Shown here piece by piece: positions 9,811 through 19,318 of a DNA stretch of 64,000 bases. Source of the DNA: Sphingopyxis sp. (lineage in GTDB: Bacteria; Pseudomonadota; Alphaproteobacteria; Sphingomonadales; Sphingomonadaceae); NCBI GenBank assembly GCA_017745175.1, contig JAGHZY010000008.1, positions 39,968 to 103,967 on the forward strand, read 5' to 3'. Both the position numbers and the translations under genes were made by a program. Numbering within the stretch: position 1 is the stretch's first letter; every line of letters starts with the position of its first letter. The notes beneath the pieces were generated by a model, which worked only from the letters and a program-made list of their open reading frames with translations, did not search any database and was not told where the DNA came from.

Positions 9811-9912
9811 GGTTTCGGGGTGGATTCCCGGACAATCGTCATCCCGGACTTGGTCCGGGATCCACCGCAGTGCTGAAGTCATGGGCCCCGGATCAAGTCC
9901 GGGGTGATGATG
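9811..9912. repeat. Dispersed intergenic repeat, copy A (paired hairpins)
   Basis: ggtttcggggtggattcccggacaatcgtcatcccggacttggtccgggatccaccgcagtgctgaagtcatgggccccggatcaagtccggggtgatgatg; related to copies at 26326 and 42083. Confidence 0.8.
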
Positions 9913-9999
9913 AGGGGGGCGTTCGCTTCTGGTCACCAGCAGCTCTTGAGTGATCCCCGGCGAAAGCCGGGGCCCATTGCGAACCAAGGCTGACTTGTC

Positions 10000-10033
10000 G
10001 ATCTGGACCCCGGCCTGCGCCGGGGTCCAGATC
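10000..10033. repeat. Perfect 15-bp-stem hairpin
   Basis: gatctggaccccggc-ctgc-gccggggtccagatc. Confidence 0.85.
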
Positions 10034-10134
10034 TCTACCGGCCGCTTCCGGTCGAAACCTGCCATCAGAAAATATAGTCTTGACTAACTTTTCGCTTCGC
10101 GACAGCCTTTCGAGCCTGGTCGCAGGAGAGGCGG

Positions 10135-11388
10135 ATGAACTGGAGCAACTGGTCGGGCAGCGTCACCGCGGGGGCCGCGGTTGCATGCCCGAGAAGCGAG
10201 GACGAACTCGCGGCGCTCGTCCGCGGCGCGAACCGGCTGCGCGTCGCCGGCGCGGGGCACAGCTTCATGCCGCTTTGCGAATCGGGCGAGCTGATCGTCA
10301 GCCTCGAGGATATGGCGGGCGCGCTTCACGTCGCCGCCGACCGCCGGACCGCGCGCATTCCCGCGGGCTGGAGCATTCGCCGGCTGACCGCGGCGCTGTG
10401 GGAAGAGGGGCTGGCGCTCGCGAACCAGGGCGACGTCAATCCGCAATCGCTCGCCGGCGCGATGGCGACGGGCACGCACGGCACCGGCGTCGTCCTCGGC
10501 TCGCTGTCGACCTTCGCGCGCGGTTTCCGGCTCGTCGGCGCCGATGGCGAGGCGCGCTGGTGCGACGCCACGGCCAACGCCGACCTCTATCAGGCGCAGC
10601 GCCTGTCGCTCGGGCTGTTTGGCGTCGCGACCGAGATCGAGGTTGCGGTCGTCCCGGCCTTTCATCTCGCCGAACGGATCGAAAAGCGCCGCTGGGCCGA
10701 AATCCGCGAAAGCTACGACGAACTTGCGCAGCAGCACCGCCATATCGAATTCTGGTTCTTCCCGCACAGCGACGATGTGATCCTGAAGACGCTCGATCCG
10801 TGCGATCCGTGCGATCCGCCGTCGAGCACGACCGATATGGAGGAAACGGCGTTTCGCCGCATACTCGATATCGCCGCGCGCCTGCCGTTCCTCACGCCCT
10901 TCCTGCAGCGCCTGATGATGCGAACCGAAATCGGCGGCGGCCGCCGCGGCCCCGCGCACGCCATTTTCCCCTCGGACCGCACGATCCGCTTCGAGGAGAT
11001 GGAATATGAAATGCCGCGCACCGCGGGGCTCGGGACGCTCGACGAGGTCGTCGGCTGGGTTCGCAAGAAGCGTCTGCCCGTGACCTTCCCGTTCGAATAT
11101 CGCACCGTCGCCGCCGACGATATCTGGATGAGCCCGATGAATGCGGGCCCGGTCGCCGCGATCTCGATGCACCAATATGCGAGGATGCCCTGGGCGACGC
11201 TGTTCGCCGATGCCGAGGCGATTTTTCGCGGCGCCGGCGGGCGTCCGCACTGGGCCAAGCGCCACACGCTGGACCGCGCCGACGTCGCCGCGCTCTATCC
11301 GATGGCGGAGCACTATACCGCGGTCCGCCGCGCCGCCGATCCGCACGGCAAATTTCTCAACCCGCACCTGGAGGCACTCTTCGCATGA
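10135..11388 (+). CDS. FAD-binding D-arabinono-1,4-lactone oxidase family protein
   Basis: RVAGAGHSFMPLCESGELI (covalent-FAD-type motif), GDVNPQSLAGAMATGTHGTG, C-terminal HYTAVRRAADPHGKFLNPHL. Confidence 0.88.
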   Translation: MNWSNWSGSVTAGAAVACPRSEDELAALVRGANRLRVAGAGHSFMPLCESGELIVSLEDMAGALHVAADRRTARIPAGWSIRRLTAALWEEGLALANQGDVNPQSLAGAMATGTHGTGVVLGSLSTFARGFRLVGADGEARWCDATANADLYQAQRLSLGLFGVATEIEVAVVPAFHLAERIEKRRWAEIRESYDELAQQHRHIEFWFFPHSDDVILKTLDPCDPCDPPSSTTDMEETAFRRILDIAARLPFLTPFLQRLMMRTEIGGGRRGPAHAIFPSDRTIRFEEMEYEMPRTAGLGTLDEVVGWVRKKRLPVTFPFEYRTVAADDIWMSPMNAGPVAAISMHQYARMPWATLFADAEAIFRGAGGRPHWAKRHTLDRADVAALYPMAEHYTAVRRAADPHGKFLNPHLEALFA

Positions 11389-12530
11389 CGACCGACCGCG
11401 AACTGCACGGCCATCTGATCGGCCGGCAGGGGTCGCGCGCCGACCTCAACACGCCGGCGCTCATACTCGATATCGATGCGCTCGACCGCAATATCGCGAC
11501 AATGGCGGCGCTGACGGCGGGCAGGGGGGTCGCGCTCCGCCCGCATGCCAAGACGCACAAGAGCGTCGACATCGCGCTCCGCCAGATCGCGGCGGGCGCG
11601 GCCGGTGTCTGCTGCGCCAAGATCGGCGAGGCCGAGGCGCTGACCGAAGGCGGAGTGACGGGAATCCTCATCACGTCGCCCGTCGCCGCGCCCGCCGCGA
11701 TCGACCGCCTCGCGAAACTTGCGGGCGCGGCCGATGGGCTGATGGCGGTCGTCGACCACCCGGGGGTCGCCGGACGCCTGCAAGCCGCGCTCGCCGCCGC
11801 CGATGCGTGCCTCGACGTCATCATCGACATCGACCCCGGCATCGCGCGCACCGGTGTCGCGTCGGCCGAGGCAGCGGTCGCGCTCGCACGCGTGATCGAC
11901 GCGGCGCCGAACCTCGAATATCGCGGCGTGCAATTCTACTGCGGGTCGCAGCAGCATATCGAAAGCTACGCCGATCGCCGCGCCGCGATCGTCGAGCGCA
12001 CCGGCTATCTCGAGGACGTCATCGCCGCGCTCGCCGACGCCGGTTTCGCGCCGGGCATTGTCACCGGATCGGGTACGGGCACCCACCGCATCGACCTCGA
12101 ACTCGGCGTCTTCAACGAATTGCAGGCGGGCTCCTACGTCTTCATGGACAAGCAATATCTCGACTGCGACATCGCCGACGGTGGCGAGCCGCCGTTCGAG
12201 GTGTCGCTTGCGGTCGACGCGCGCGTCGTCAGCGCGAACCACAGCGGGCTCGTGACGATCGACGCCGGCTACAAGTCGCTCTCGACCGACGGCGGCGTCG
12301 CGGTGGTGCAGCGCGGCGCGCCCGAAACCGCCTTTTTCGCCTTCATGGGCGACGAACATGCGGCGCTGATCGCGCCCGAAATCGGGAACGAACTCCAGCC
12401 CGGCGACCCGGTCAGCCTGACCGTCCCGCACTGCGACCCGACGGTGAACCTCTACGACAGCTACCATGTCGTCGCCCGCGATACGCTCGTCGCGATCTGG
12501 CCGGTGAGCGCGCGCGGCCGCGCGCGATGA
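11385..12530 (+). CDS. DSD1-family PLP-dependent enzyme (D-threonine aldolase / D-serine dehydratase-like)
   Basis: LNTPALILDIDALDRNIATMA, LRPHAKTHKSVDIA (PLP Lys), C-terminal PHCDPTVNLYDSYHVV metal site. Overlaps the preceding gene by 4 bp. Confidence 0.88.
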   Translation: MTTDRELHGHLIGRQGSRADLNTPALILDIDALDRNIATMAALTAGRGVALRPHAKTHKSVDIALRQIAAGAAGVCCAKIGEAEALTEGGVTGILITSPVAAPAAIDRLAKLAGAADGLMAVVDHPGVAGRLQAALAAADACLDVIIDIDPGIARTGVASAEAAVALARVIDAAPNLEYRGVQFYCGSQQHIESYADRRAAIVERTGYLEDVIAALADAGFAPGIVTGSGTGTHRIDLELGVFNELQAGSYVFMDKQYLDCDIADGGEPPFEVSLAVDARVVSANHSGLVTIDAGYKSLSTDGGVAVVQRGAPETAFFAFMGDEHAALIAPEIGNELQPGDPVSLTVPHCDPTVNLYDSYHVVARDTLVAIWPVSARGRAR

Positions 12531-13150
12531 GCGTCGCCGTCCGGTCGCCGCAACAGGACCGCGCGCGCCGGACGCGGGCCCGGCTGCTCGACGTCGCGGG
12601 CGAATTGCTCGCCGAGGCCGGGATCGAGCGCATCTCGACCAATATGATCGCCGCGCGCGCCGGCCTCACCCCGCCCGCGCTCTACCGCTATTTCGGTGAC
12701 AAATATGCGGTACTCGAAGCGCTCGGGCGGCGGTTGATGGAGCGCCAGAATGCGGTGCTCGACGCGTGGCTCGCGCGCCACGCGCCCGGCGGGATCGCGA
12801 GCATGGCCGACCATATCGGCGATCTCCTGAGCCGGAATGCCGCGGTGACGCGCGCCGAACCGGGCGCGGTGTGGATCCTCCGCGCGCTGCACGCCTCGCC
12901 GCAGCTCGTCCACGTCCGCCTCGAATCGCACCGCCACGTCACCGACCGGCTCGTCGATGCCTGTGCGCCGCACCTTCCCGGCATCGATCGCAAATCGCTC
13001 TGGCCGCGGTTGCGGCTCGCGGTCGAGATCGGCTTCGCGGCCGACGAAATGCTCTGCGAGGAAGACCGCATTCCCGCCGATGCCGTGCGCGCCGAAACGG
13101 CGTCGATGCTCCGCGCAGCGCTGCTCGACCTGACGGCGCGCCTCTCCTGA
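12527..13150 (+). CDS. TetR/AcrR family transcriptional regulator
   Basis: MSVAVRSPQQDRARRTRARLLDVAGELLAEAGIERISTNMIAARAGLTPPALYRYFGDKYAVLEAL; ATGA overlap with the upstream gene. Confidence 0.9.
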   Translation: MSVAVRSPQQDRARRTRARLLDVAGELLAEAGIERISTNMIAARAGLTPPALYRYFGDKYAVLEALGRRLMERQNAVLDAWLARHAPGGIASMADHIGDLLSRNAAVTRAEPGAVWILRALHASPQLVHVRLESHRHVTDRLVDACAPHLPGIDRKSLWPRLRLAVEIGFAADEMLCEEDRIPADAVRAETASMLRAALLDLTARLS

Positions 13151-13209
13151 TACACCTCGCCGCAACCATACTTCCCTTTCGGCCGCGCAGGCTTTAGAGG
13201 CGGGGACAT

Positions 13210-15729
13210 ATGGCCGCCGACAGTCCGCCCGATTTCCGCCTTCGCCTCCGCCGCGACGGCAATGCCGTCATCGCCTGGTTCCGCGACATGTGGACGCGGC
13301 GCTGGTTCCGCTGGCTCGGCTGGCTCGCGCTTGCGGGCCTACTCTTTCTTGCGCTGATCTGGGTGGTTTTTGCACGCGACCTGCCGTCGGTCGACCAGCT
13401 GCGCGACTATGAGCCGCCGCTGCCGACGATGGTCCGCGACGGCGAGGGCAAGCCGGTGCACAGCTATGCGCGCGAACGCCGCGTCCAGCTCGAATATAGC
13501 GAATATCCCCAGCTCCTCGTACGCTCGTTCCTCGCCGCCGAGGACAAGACCTTCTTCAGCCACGGCGGCATCGATTATCCGGGCATCGCGACCGCGATCG
13601 TCACCAACCTGACGAACAGCGGCCGTCCCGTCGGCGCCTCGACGATCACCCAGCAGGTCGCGAAGAACCTGCTGCTCACCAATGAGCTCAGCTATCGCCG
13701 CAAGGTGCGCGAGGCGATCCTCGCGATGCGTATCGAGAGCGCGCTCACCAAGGAGCAGATTCTCGAACTCTACCTCAACGAGATCCCGCTCGGCCGCCGC
13801 AGCTTCGGCGTGCAGGCGGCGAGCCGCGCCTATTTCGACAAGGACGTCGACCAGCTCCAGCTCCACGAAATGGCCTTTCTCGCGATCCTGCCCAAGGCGC
13901 CCGAGAAATACGGCCGCGCGCGGTTCGAGCGCGAGGCGCTGGCGCGGCGCAACTTCGTGCTCGGCTCGATGTACGACAATGGCTGGATCAGCGCGGCGCA
14001 GCGCGACGCCGCGCGCGGCATGCCGCTCGGCCTGACCAACACGGGCAATACCGCGGTCGCACAGGTCGGCGGCTATTATATGGAAGAGGTGCGGCGCCAG
14101 CTGATCGCGCAATTCGGCGAGACCGCCGACAACGGCCCGCACAGCGTCTATGCCGGCGGCCTCTGGGTGCGCACCCCCTATGACGGCGAGATGCAGCAGG
14201 GCGCGACGATGGCGCTGCGCAAGGGGCTCCAGCGCTACGACGCGGGCAAGGGCTGGTCGGGGCCGATCGCGACGATCGAGGCCGACGACCAGTGGCAGAG
14301 CCGCCTCGCGTCGAGTTTCATCGGCATCGACTATGACAATTGGCGCGTCGCCGCCGTGCTCGCCAAATCGGCGGGCGGCGCGCGTATCGGCTTCGCCAAC
14401 GGCGATACCGGCACGCTGCCCGCGAGCGCCGCGACGATGGGGTATCGCAAGACCGGCGGCAGCGCCTTCTCGGCGATGCGCCCGGGCGACCTGATCGTCG
14501 TCAAATCGACCGGTGGCAGCGGCTATGCGCTGCGCAACATTCCCGAAGTGTCGGGCGGCATGGTCGTCGAAAGCCCGCATTCGGGGCGCATCTATGCGAT
14601 GCAGGGCGGCTTCGACGTGCGGCTGTCGCCCTTCAACCGCGCGACGCAGGCCGAGCGCCAGCCGGGCTCGACGATCAAGCCTTTCGTCTACGCCGCCGCG
14701 CTCGACAATGGCATGACCCCCGCGACGATGATCGTCGACGGGCCGTTCTGCGTCTATCAGGGCGCGCGTTTCGGCAACAAATGCTTCCGCAACTTCGGCG
14801 GCGCTGGCGGATCGGGCGAGCATACGATGCGCTGGGGCCTCGAACAGTCGCGCAACCTGATGACGGTGCGCACCGCGAGCCAGATCGGCATGGAGCCGGT
14901 GGTCGAGATGATCGGCACGATGGGCATCGGCAAGCACGAGCCCTATCTTTCGACCGCGCTCGGCGCCGGCTCGACCACGGTCGAGAAGATGACCAATGCC
15001 TATGCGATGCTCGCCAACCACGGCCGCGAACTCCGGCCGCGCGTCATCGACTATGCGCAGGACCGCCGCGGCAAGGTGATCTTTCCCGTCGGCTGGAAGC
15101 CGTGCGAGGGCTGCAACAGGAAGGATTGGGACGGCCGCCCGATGCCGCGCTTCGCGCGCTCGGGCAAGCAGCTGATGGACCCGATCACCGCCTATCAGGT
15201 CGTCCATATGCTCGAAGGCGTCGTCCAGCGCGGCACCGCGGTGCGGCTGCGCGACCTCGGCGTGCCGCTGTTCGGCAAGACCGGCACGACTTCGGGCCCG
15301 AACGACGTCTGGTTCGTCGGCGGCACCCCTGACGTGATCGCGGGCATGTATATCGGTTTCGACCAGCCGCGCAGCATGGGCGGCTATGCGCAGGGCGGCA
15401 GCTATGCGGCGCCGATTTTCAAGGATTTCGCGCTCGCCGCGCTCGCCGACCGCCAGCCGATTCCCTTCTCGGCGCCGAAGGGCGTGCGCATGGTGCGAAT
15501 CGACCGCCAGTCGGGGCGCCGCGTCTATGGCAGCTGGCCGGGGACCGATCCCAAGGCGTCGATCATCTGGGAGGCGTTCAAGCCCGAAAGCGAGCCGCGC
15601 CGGACGATCCGCCAGGAAGAAATCAAGCCGATCCGGACGCAGCGGCGGACGACCGGCGGCGCGTCGCAGAAGGGGCCGTCGGGCCGCACCGACAGCGACT
15701 TCCTCGACGATCGCGGCGGCATCATCTGA
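13210..15729 (+). CDS. mrcA: Penicillin-binding protein 1A (glycosyltransferase 51 + transpeptidase)
   Basis: FLAAEDKTFFSHGGIDYPGI, GASTITQQVAKNLLLTNE, RQPGSTIKPFVYAAAL, FGKTGTTSGPNDVWFVGGT. Confidence 0.95.
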   Translation: MAADSPPDFRLRLRRDGNAVIAWFRDMWTRRWFRWLGWLALAGLLFLALIWVVFARDLPSVDQLRDYEPPLPTMVRDGEGKPVHSYARERRVQLEYSEYPQLLVRSFLAAEDKTFFSHGGIDYPGIATAIVTNLTNSGRPVGASTITQQVAKNLLLTNELSYRRKVREAILAMRIESALTKEQILELYLNEIPLGRRSFGVQAASRAYFDKDVDQLQLHEMAFLAILPKAPEKYGRARFEREALARRNFVLGSMYDNGWISAAQRDAARGMPLGLTNTGNTAVAQVGGYYMEEVRRQLIAQFGETADNGPHSVYAGGLWVRTPYDGEMQQGATMALRKGLQRYDAGKGWSGPIATIEADDQWQSRLASSFIGIDYDNWRVAAVLAKSAGGARIGFANGDTGTLPASAATMGYRKTGGSAFSAMRPGDLIVVKSTGGSGYALRNIPEVSGGMVVESPHSGRIYAMQGGFDVRLSPFNRATQAERQPGSTIKPFVYAAALDNGMTPATMIVDGPFCVYQGARFGNKCFRNFGGAGGSGEHTMRWGLEQSRNLMTVRTASQIGMEPVVEMIGTMGIGKHEPYLSTALGAGSTTVEKMTNAYAMLANHGRELRPRVIDYAQDRRGKVIFPVGWKPCEGCNRKDWDGRPMPRFARSGKQLMDPITAYQVVHMLEGVVQRGTAVRLRDLGVPLFGKTGTTSGPNDVWFVGGTPDVIAGMYIGFDQPRSMGGYAQGGSYAAPIFKDFALAALADRQPIPFSAPKGVRMVRIDRQSGRRVYGSWPGTDPKASIIWEAFKPESEPRRTIRQEEIKPIRTQRRTTGGASQKGPSGRTDSDFLDDRGGII

Positions 15730-15801
15730 CGTCGCGCACCGCCTTCCCCTGCGGCCGCTGAGGCCGTAAGGGCGGGATCAACATATTTCAGGAGCAAGGA
15801 C

Positions 15802-16929
15802 ATGCGCGCCGAAGCGCAGGATCATATCGACAGGATCAGGGCCGCACTGGCATTGCTGCGCCGCTTTCTCGACTGGGACCGCGCGGTGCGGCGGCTCGAC
15901 GAACTCAATGCGAAGGTCGAGGACCCGACGCTGTGGAACGATGCGAAGGCGGCGCAAGACGTGATGCGCGAACGTCGCCGGCTCGACGAGGCGATCACCG
16001 CGACGCGCGCGATCGAAACCGAATGCGCCGATACCGCCGAGCTGATCGAGCTCGCCGAGATGGAAGGCGACGAGGCGATGGTCGACGAGGCCGTGGCGTC
16101 GCTCGCCGCGCTTGCCGCGCGCGCCGAGGAAGACAAGATCAGGGCGCTGCTCGCGGGCGAGGCCGACGCCAACGACGCCTATATCGAGGTTCACGCCGGC
16201 GCCGGCGGCACCGAAAGCCAGGACTGGGCCGAGATGCTCCAGCGCATGTATATGCGCTGGGCCGAAAAGCGCGGCATGCGGGTCGAACTCGTCGAATATC
16301 AGGCGGGCGAACAGGCAGGCATCAAGTCGGCGACGATGCTCGTGAAGGGCGAGAATGCCTATGGCTATGCGAAGACCGAAAGCGGCGTCCACCGCCTCGT
16401 CCGCATCTCGCCCTACGACAGCTCGGCGCGGCGCCACACCAGCTTCTCCAGCGTCTGGGTCTATCCGGTGATCGACGACAATATCGAGATCGAGATCAAC
16501 GAGGGCGACCTCAAGATCGATACCTATCGCGCCTCGGGCGCGGGCGGGCAGCACGTCAACACGACCGATTCGGCGGTGCGCATCACGCACATCCCGACCG
16601 GCATCGTCGTTGCGAGCCAGAACGACCGGTCGCAGCACAAGAACCGTGCGACCGCGATGGGCATGCTGAAGGCGCGGATGTACGAGGCCGAGCTCCAGAA
16701 GCGCGAGGCCGCGGCCTCGGGCGAATATCAGGCGAAGACCGAGATCGGATGGGGCCACCAGATCCGCTCCTATGTCCTCCAGCCCTATCAGCTGGTAAAG
16801 GATTTGCGCACCGGCGTGACCTCGACCGCGCCGGGCGACGTGCTCGACGGCGCGCTCGATCCGTTCATGGCTGCGGCGCTGTCGCAGAAGGTCACGGGCG
16901 AAAAGGTCGAGGTGGAGGACATCGATTGA
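15802..16929 (+). CDS. prfB: Peptide chain release factor 2
   Basis: IDTYRASGAGGQHVNTTDSAVRITHIPTGIVV (GGQ), SPYDSSARRHTSFSSV; no in-frame UGA/frameshift site. Confidence 0.95.
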   Translation: MRAEAQDHIDRIRAALALLRRFLDWDRAVRRLDELNAKVEDPTLWNDAKAAQDVMRERRRLDEAITATRAIETECADTAELIELAEMEGDEAMVDEAVASLAALAARAEEDKIRALLAGEADANDAYIEVHAGAGGTESQDWAEMLQRMYMRWAEKRGMRVELVEYQAGEQAGIKSATMLVKGENAYGYAKTESGVHRLVRISPYDSSARRHTSFSSVWVYPVIDDNIEIEINEGDLKIDTYRASGAGGQHVNTTDSAVRITHIPTGIVVASQNDRSQHKNRATAMGMLKARMYEAELQKREAAASGEYQAKTEIGWGHQIRSYVLQPYQLVKDLRTGVTSTAPGDVLDGALDPFMAAALSQKVTGEKVEVEDID

Positions 16930-17648
16930 TGAAGCGCGCGGCGCTCGTCCTGCTGGCACTCCTGCCGCTGCTCGGCGGCTGCGACGCACCTTGGGACGAC
17001 AATGGCGACCGCGCCGAAACCGCGCGCGAATTCCCGCCCGCAGACCGGCCGGTGGCGGCGACCGTCTCGACCAAATGGTCGACCGAGGAAGCGCGCGACC
17101 GCGTCAACGAGGCCGAGGATGTGATGGACTCGGCCGACGTCCGCCCGGGCATGACCGTTGCCGATATCGGCGCCGGCGACGGCTATTACACCGTGCGCCT
17201 CGCGCAGCGCGTTGGCGCGAGCGGGCGCGTGCTCGCGCAGGATATCATCCCCGAGGTGATCGAACGGCTGGCCGACCGCGTCGCGCGCGAGCGGCTCGAC
17301 AATGTCTCGCTGAAACTCGGCGCGGTCGACGATCCGCGGCTGCCGGCGGCGAGTTTCGACCGCGTCTTCATGGTCCATATGTATCACGAGATCGGCGAGC
17401 CCTACGCCTTCCTGTGGCGGTTGCGCCCGGCGCTGCGCAAGGGCGGGCAGGTCATCGTCGTCGACGGCGACCGCCCGATCGCCGATCACGGCACGCCCTT
17501 CCGCCTGCTCGTCTGCGAGTTCGAGGCGGTGGGCTACAAGCTCGTCTCCTACGACGACAAGGCGCACGCCGGCGGCTATCTCGCGCGCTTCGAACCCGAT
17601 GGCCGGCGGCCCGAGCCCGGCGCGATCAAGGTCTGCGACAATCCGTGA
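16929..17648 (+). CDS. Class I SAM-dependent methyltransferase, predicted lipoprotein
   Basis: MKRAALVLLALLPLLGGCDAP lipobox; MTVADIGAGDGYYTVRLAQRVG motif I; TGATG overlap with prfB. Confidence 0.85.
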   Translation: MKRAALVLLALLPLLGGCDAPWDDNGDRAETAREFPPADRPVAATVSTKWSTEEARDRVNEAEDVMDSADVRPGMTVADIGAGDGYYTVRLAQRVGASGRVLAQDIIPEVIERLADRVARERLDNVSLKLGAVDDPRLPAASFDRVFMVHMYHEIGEPYAFLWRLRPALRKGGQVIVVDGDRPIADHGTPFRLLVCEFEAVGYKLVSYDDKAHAGGYLARFEPDGRRPEPGAIKVCDNP

Positions 17649-17675
17649 AAATCTTCGCCCTGCCGTGGCGGGGGC

Positions 17676-18050
17676 TCAATAGACGATCAGCCGGTCCGCG
17701 GGGCCGACATCGGCGAGAAAACTGACGAGCCCCGCGGCGCGGACATAAGGAACGAGGTCGGTCGCCGCCAGTCCGAGCAGCGCCATGCCCGACTGGCAGA
17801 CGAACACCCCGATCTCCATCGCGATCGCTTCCTCGACCAGCCGCGCGAGATCGGGCTGACCCGCCGCCTTGCGCGCGGCGTCGCCGGCGAAGGACACCGG
17901 ATCGCGCAGCAGCGCCGCGGCCTCGCCCTGCAGGAAGATGCGCACCGGGCGCCCGAGCGCCGCCATGGCCATTCCCGTCTCGAGCGCAGCATAGAGCCGC
18001 CGTCCCTCGGCGACCGCGACGATGATGTTCAGCCCTTGCATATCGCGCAT
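17676..18050 (-). CDS. DsrE-family protein
   Basis: MRDMQGLNIIVAVAEGRRLYAALETGMAMAALGRPVRIFLQGEAAALL...EIGVFVCQSGMALLGL. Confidence 0.78.
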   Translation of the reverse strand: MRDMQGLNIIVAVAEGRRLYAALETGMAMAALGRPVRIFLQGEAAALLRDPVSFAGDAARKAAGQPDLARLVEEAIAMEIGVFVCQSGMALLGLAATDLVPYVRAAGLVSFLADVGPADRLIVY

Positions 18051-18778
18051 TCGGGATCCCCGGGCACGCCGACCTCGCGCCAGCGGCGATCGAGCATATC
18101 GACGATTGCGAGCCGTCCCGTCAACGCCTGGCCCCAGCCGGTGAGCGCGCGCACCGTCTCGAGCGCCGCCATCGTCCCGATCATCCCCGCCAGCGCCCCC
18201 ATCACGCCGGTTTCGGCGCAGTTGGTTCCCGGCCGGTCGGGGTCGTTGCCGACGAGGCACGCATAGCAGGCGTGGCCCGCGCGCCAGCCCTCGTAGAGCG
18301 CGACCTGTCCCTCGAACGCGCCGATCGCGGCACTGAGCAGCGGGATTTCGAGCGCGACCGCGGCACGGTTGACCGCGAGCCGCGTCGCGAAATTGTCGCA
18401 GCCGTCAAGGATCAGGCTCGCCCCCGCCAGCAGCGTCTCTGCATTGGCGTTGTCCAGCCGCCCGGCGACCGCGACCGCCGCGACATGCGGATTGATCCGC
18501 CGCGCCGCGTCGGCGGCGACCCCGGCCTTGTGCGCGCCGATATCGGTGTCGGTGAACAGCGGCTGGCGTTGCAGGTTCGACAGCTCGACCCGGTCATGGT
18601 CGATGATCGTCAGCTTCCCCACGCCCGCCGCCGCCAGATAGGTGATCGCGGGACAGCCGATCCCGCCCGCGCCGATCACCGCGACATGCGCGGCCTTGAG
18701 CTTCGCCTGCCCCGCACCGCCAAAGGCCGGAAGGATGATCTGGCGTGCGTACCGGTCGAGTTCGGCGTCGCTGAGCAC
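18029..18778 (-). CDS. HesA/MoeB/ThiF family E1-like adenylyltransferase
   Basis: MLSDAELDRYARQIILPAFGGAGQAKLKAAHVAVIGAGGIGCPAITYLAAAGVGKLTIIDHDRVELSNLQRQ; CYAC and CAIC Cys pairs. Confidence 0.92.
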   Translation of the reverse strand: MLSDAELDRYARQIILPAFGGAGQAKLKAAHVAVIGAGGIGCPAITYLAAAGVGKLTIIDHDRVELSNLQRQPLFTDTDIGAHKAGVAADAARRINPHVAAVAVAGRLDNANAETLLAGASLILDGCDNFATRLAVNRAAVALEIPLLSAAIGAFEGQVALYEGWRAGHACYACLVGNDPDRPGTNCAETGVMGALAGMIGTMAALETVRALTGWGQALTGRLAIVDMLDRRWREVGVPGDPECAICKG

Positions 18779-18781
18779 CGG

Positions 18782-19318
18782 TCAGCGGAGCTTGATGCCC
18801 GACAGCGAGGCGACACCCGCCGTATGCGCGGTTTCGTCGACGACGGCGCTTTCAACCCCGGTCGATCCGAAGCCGCCCGCGCCGCGCGCCGTCGCGTCGA
18901 GCGCCTCGACCTCGGCAAAGGTCGCACGCTGCACCGGTGCGGGGACCATCTGCGCGATGCGGTCGCCGCGCCGGATCTCGAAATTCTCGTCGCCGAGGTT
19001 GGCGAGAATCACCTTCACCTCGCCGCGATAGTCGCTGTCGATCGTCCCCGGGGTGTTGAGGCAGGTGATGCCGTGCTTGAGCGCCAGCCCCGAGCGCGGA
19101 CGCACCTGCACCTCGTAACCCGCGGGGATCGCCATCGCGAACCCCGTCGCGACCGCGTGGCGCGTGCCGGGGCGCATCGTCAGCGTCTCGGCCGCGACCA
19201 CGTCCATCCCCGCCGCGCCGTCCGACGCATAGGCGGGCAGGGGCAGCCCGCCGCCGTTGGGCAGGCGCTGGATGGCGATTTCAATCTCTTTCAAGGGGGA
19301 TACGCTTTTCGAGTTCAT
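18782..19318 (-). CDS. dut: dUTP diphosphatase
   Basis: [66 protein letters not shown]. Confidence 0.95.
   Translation of the reverse strand: MNSKSVSPLKEIEIAIQRLPNGGGLPLPAYASDGAAGMDVVAAETLTMRPGTRHAVATGFAMAIPAGYEVQVRPRSGLALKHGITCLNTPGTIDSDYRGEVKVILANLGDENFEIRRGDRIAQMVPAPVQRATFAEVEALDATARGAGGFGSTGVESAVVDETAHTAGVASLSGIKLR

Noticed and set aside
9796-10065. Small ORF with HPGLDPGPMTSALRWIPDQVRDDD
   Set aside because: Translation of the dispersed palindromic repeat, not a gene; the same peptide style appears at other repeat copies (26082-26465, 40842-41069, 41396-42133).
15802-15900. Possible programmed frameshift in prfB
   Set aside because: ORF is continuous from the start codon through the GGQ motif; no in-frame UGA.
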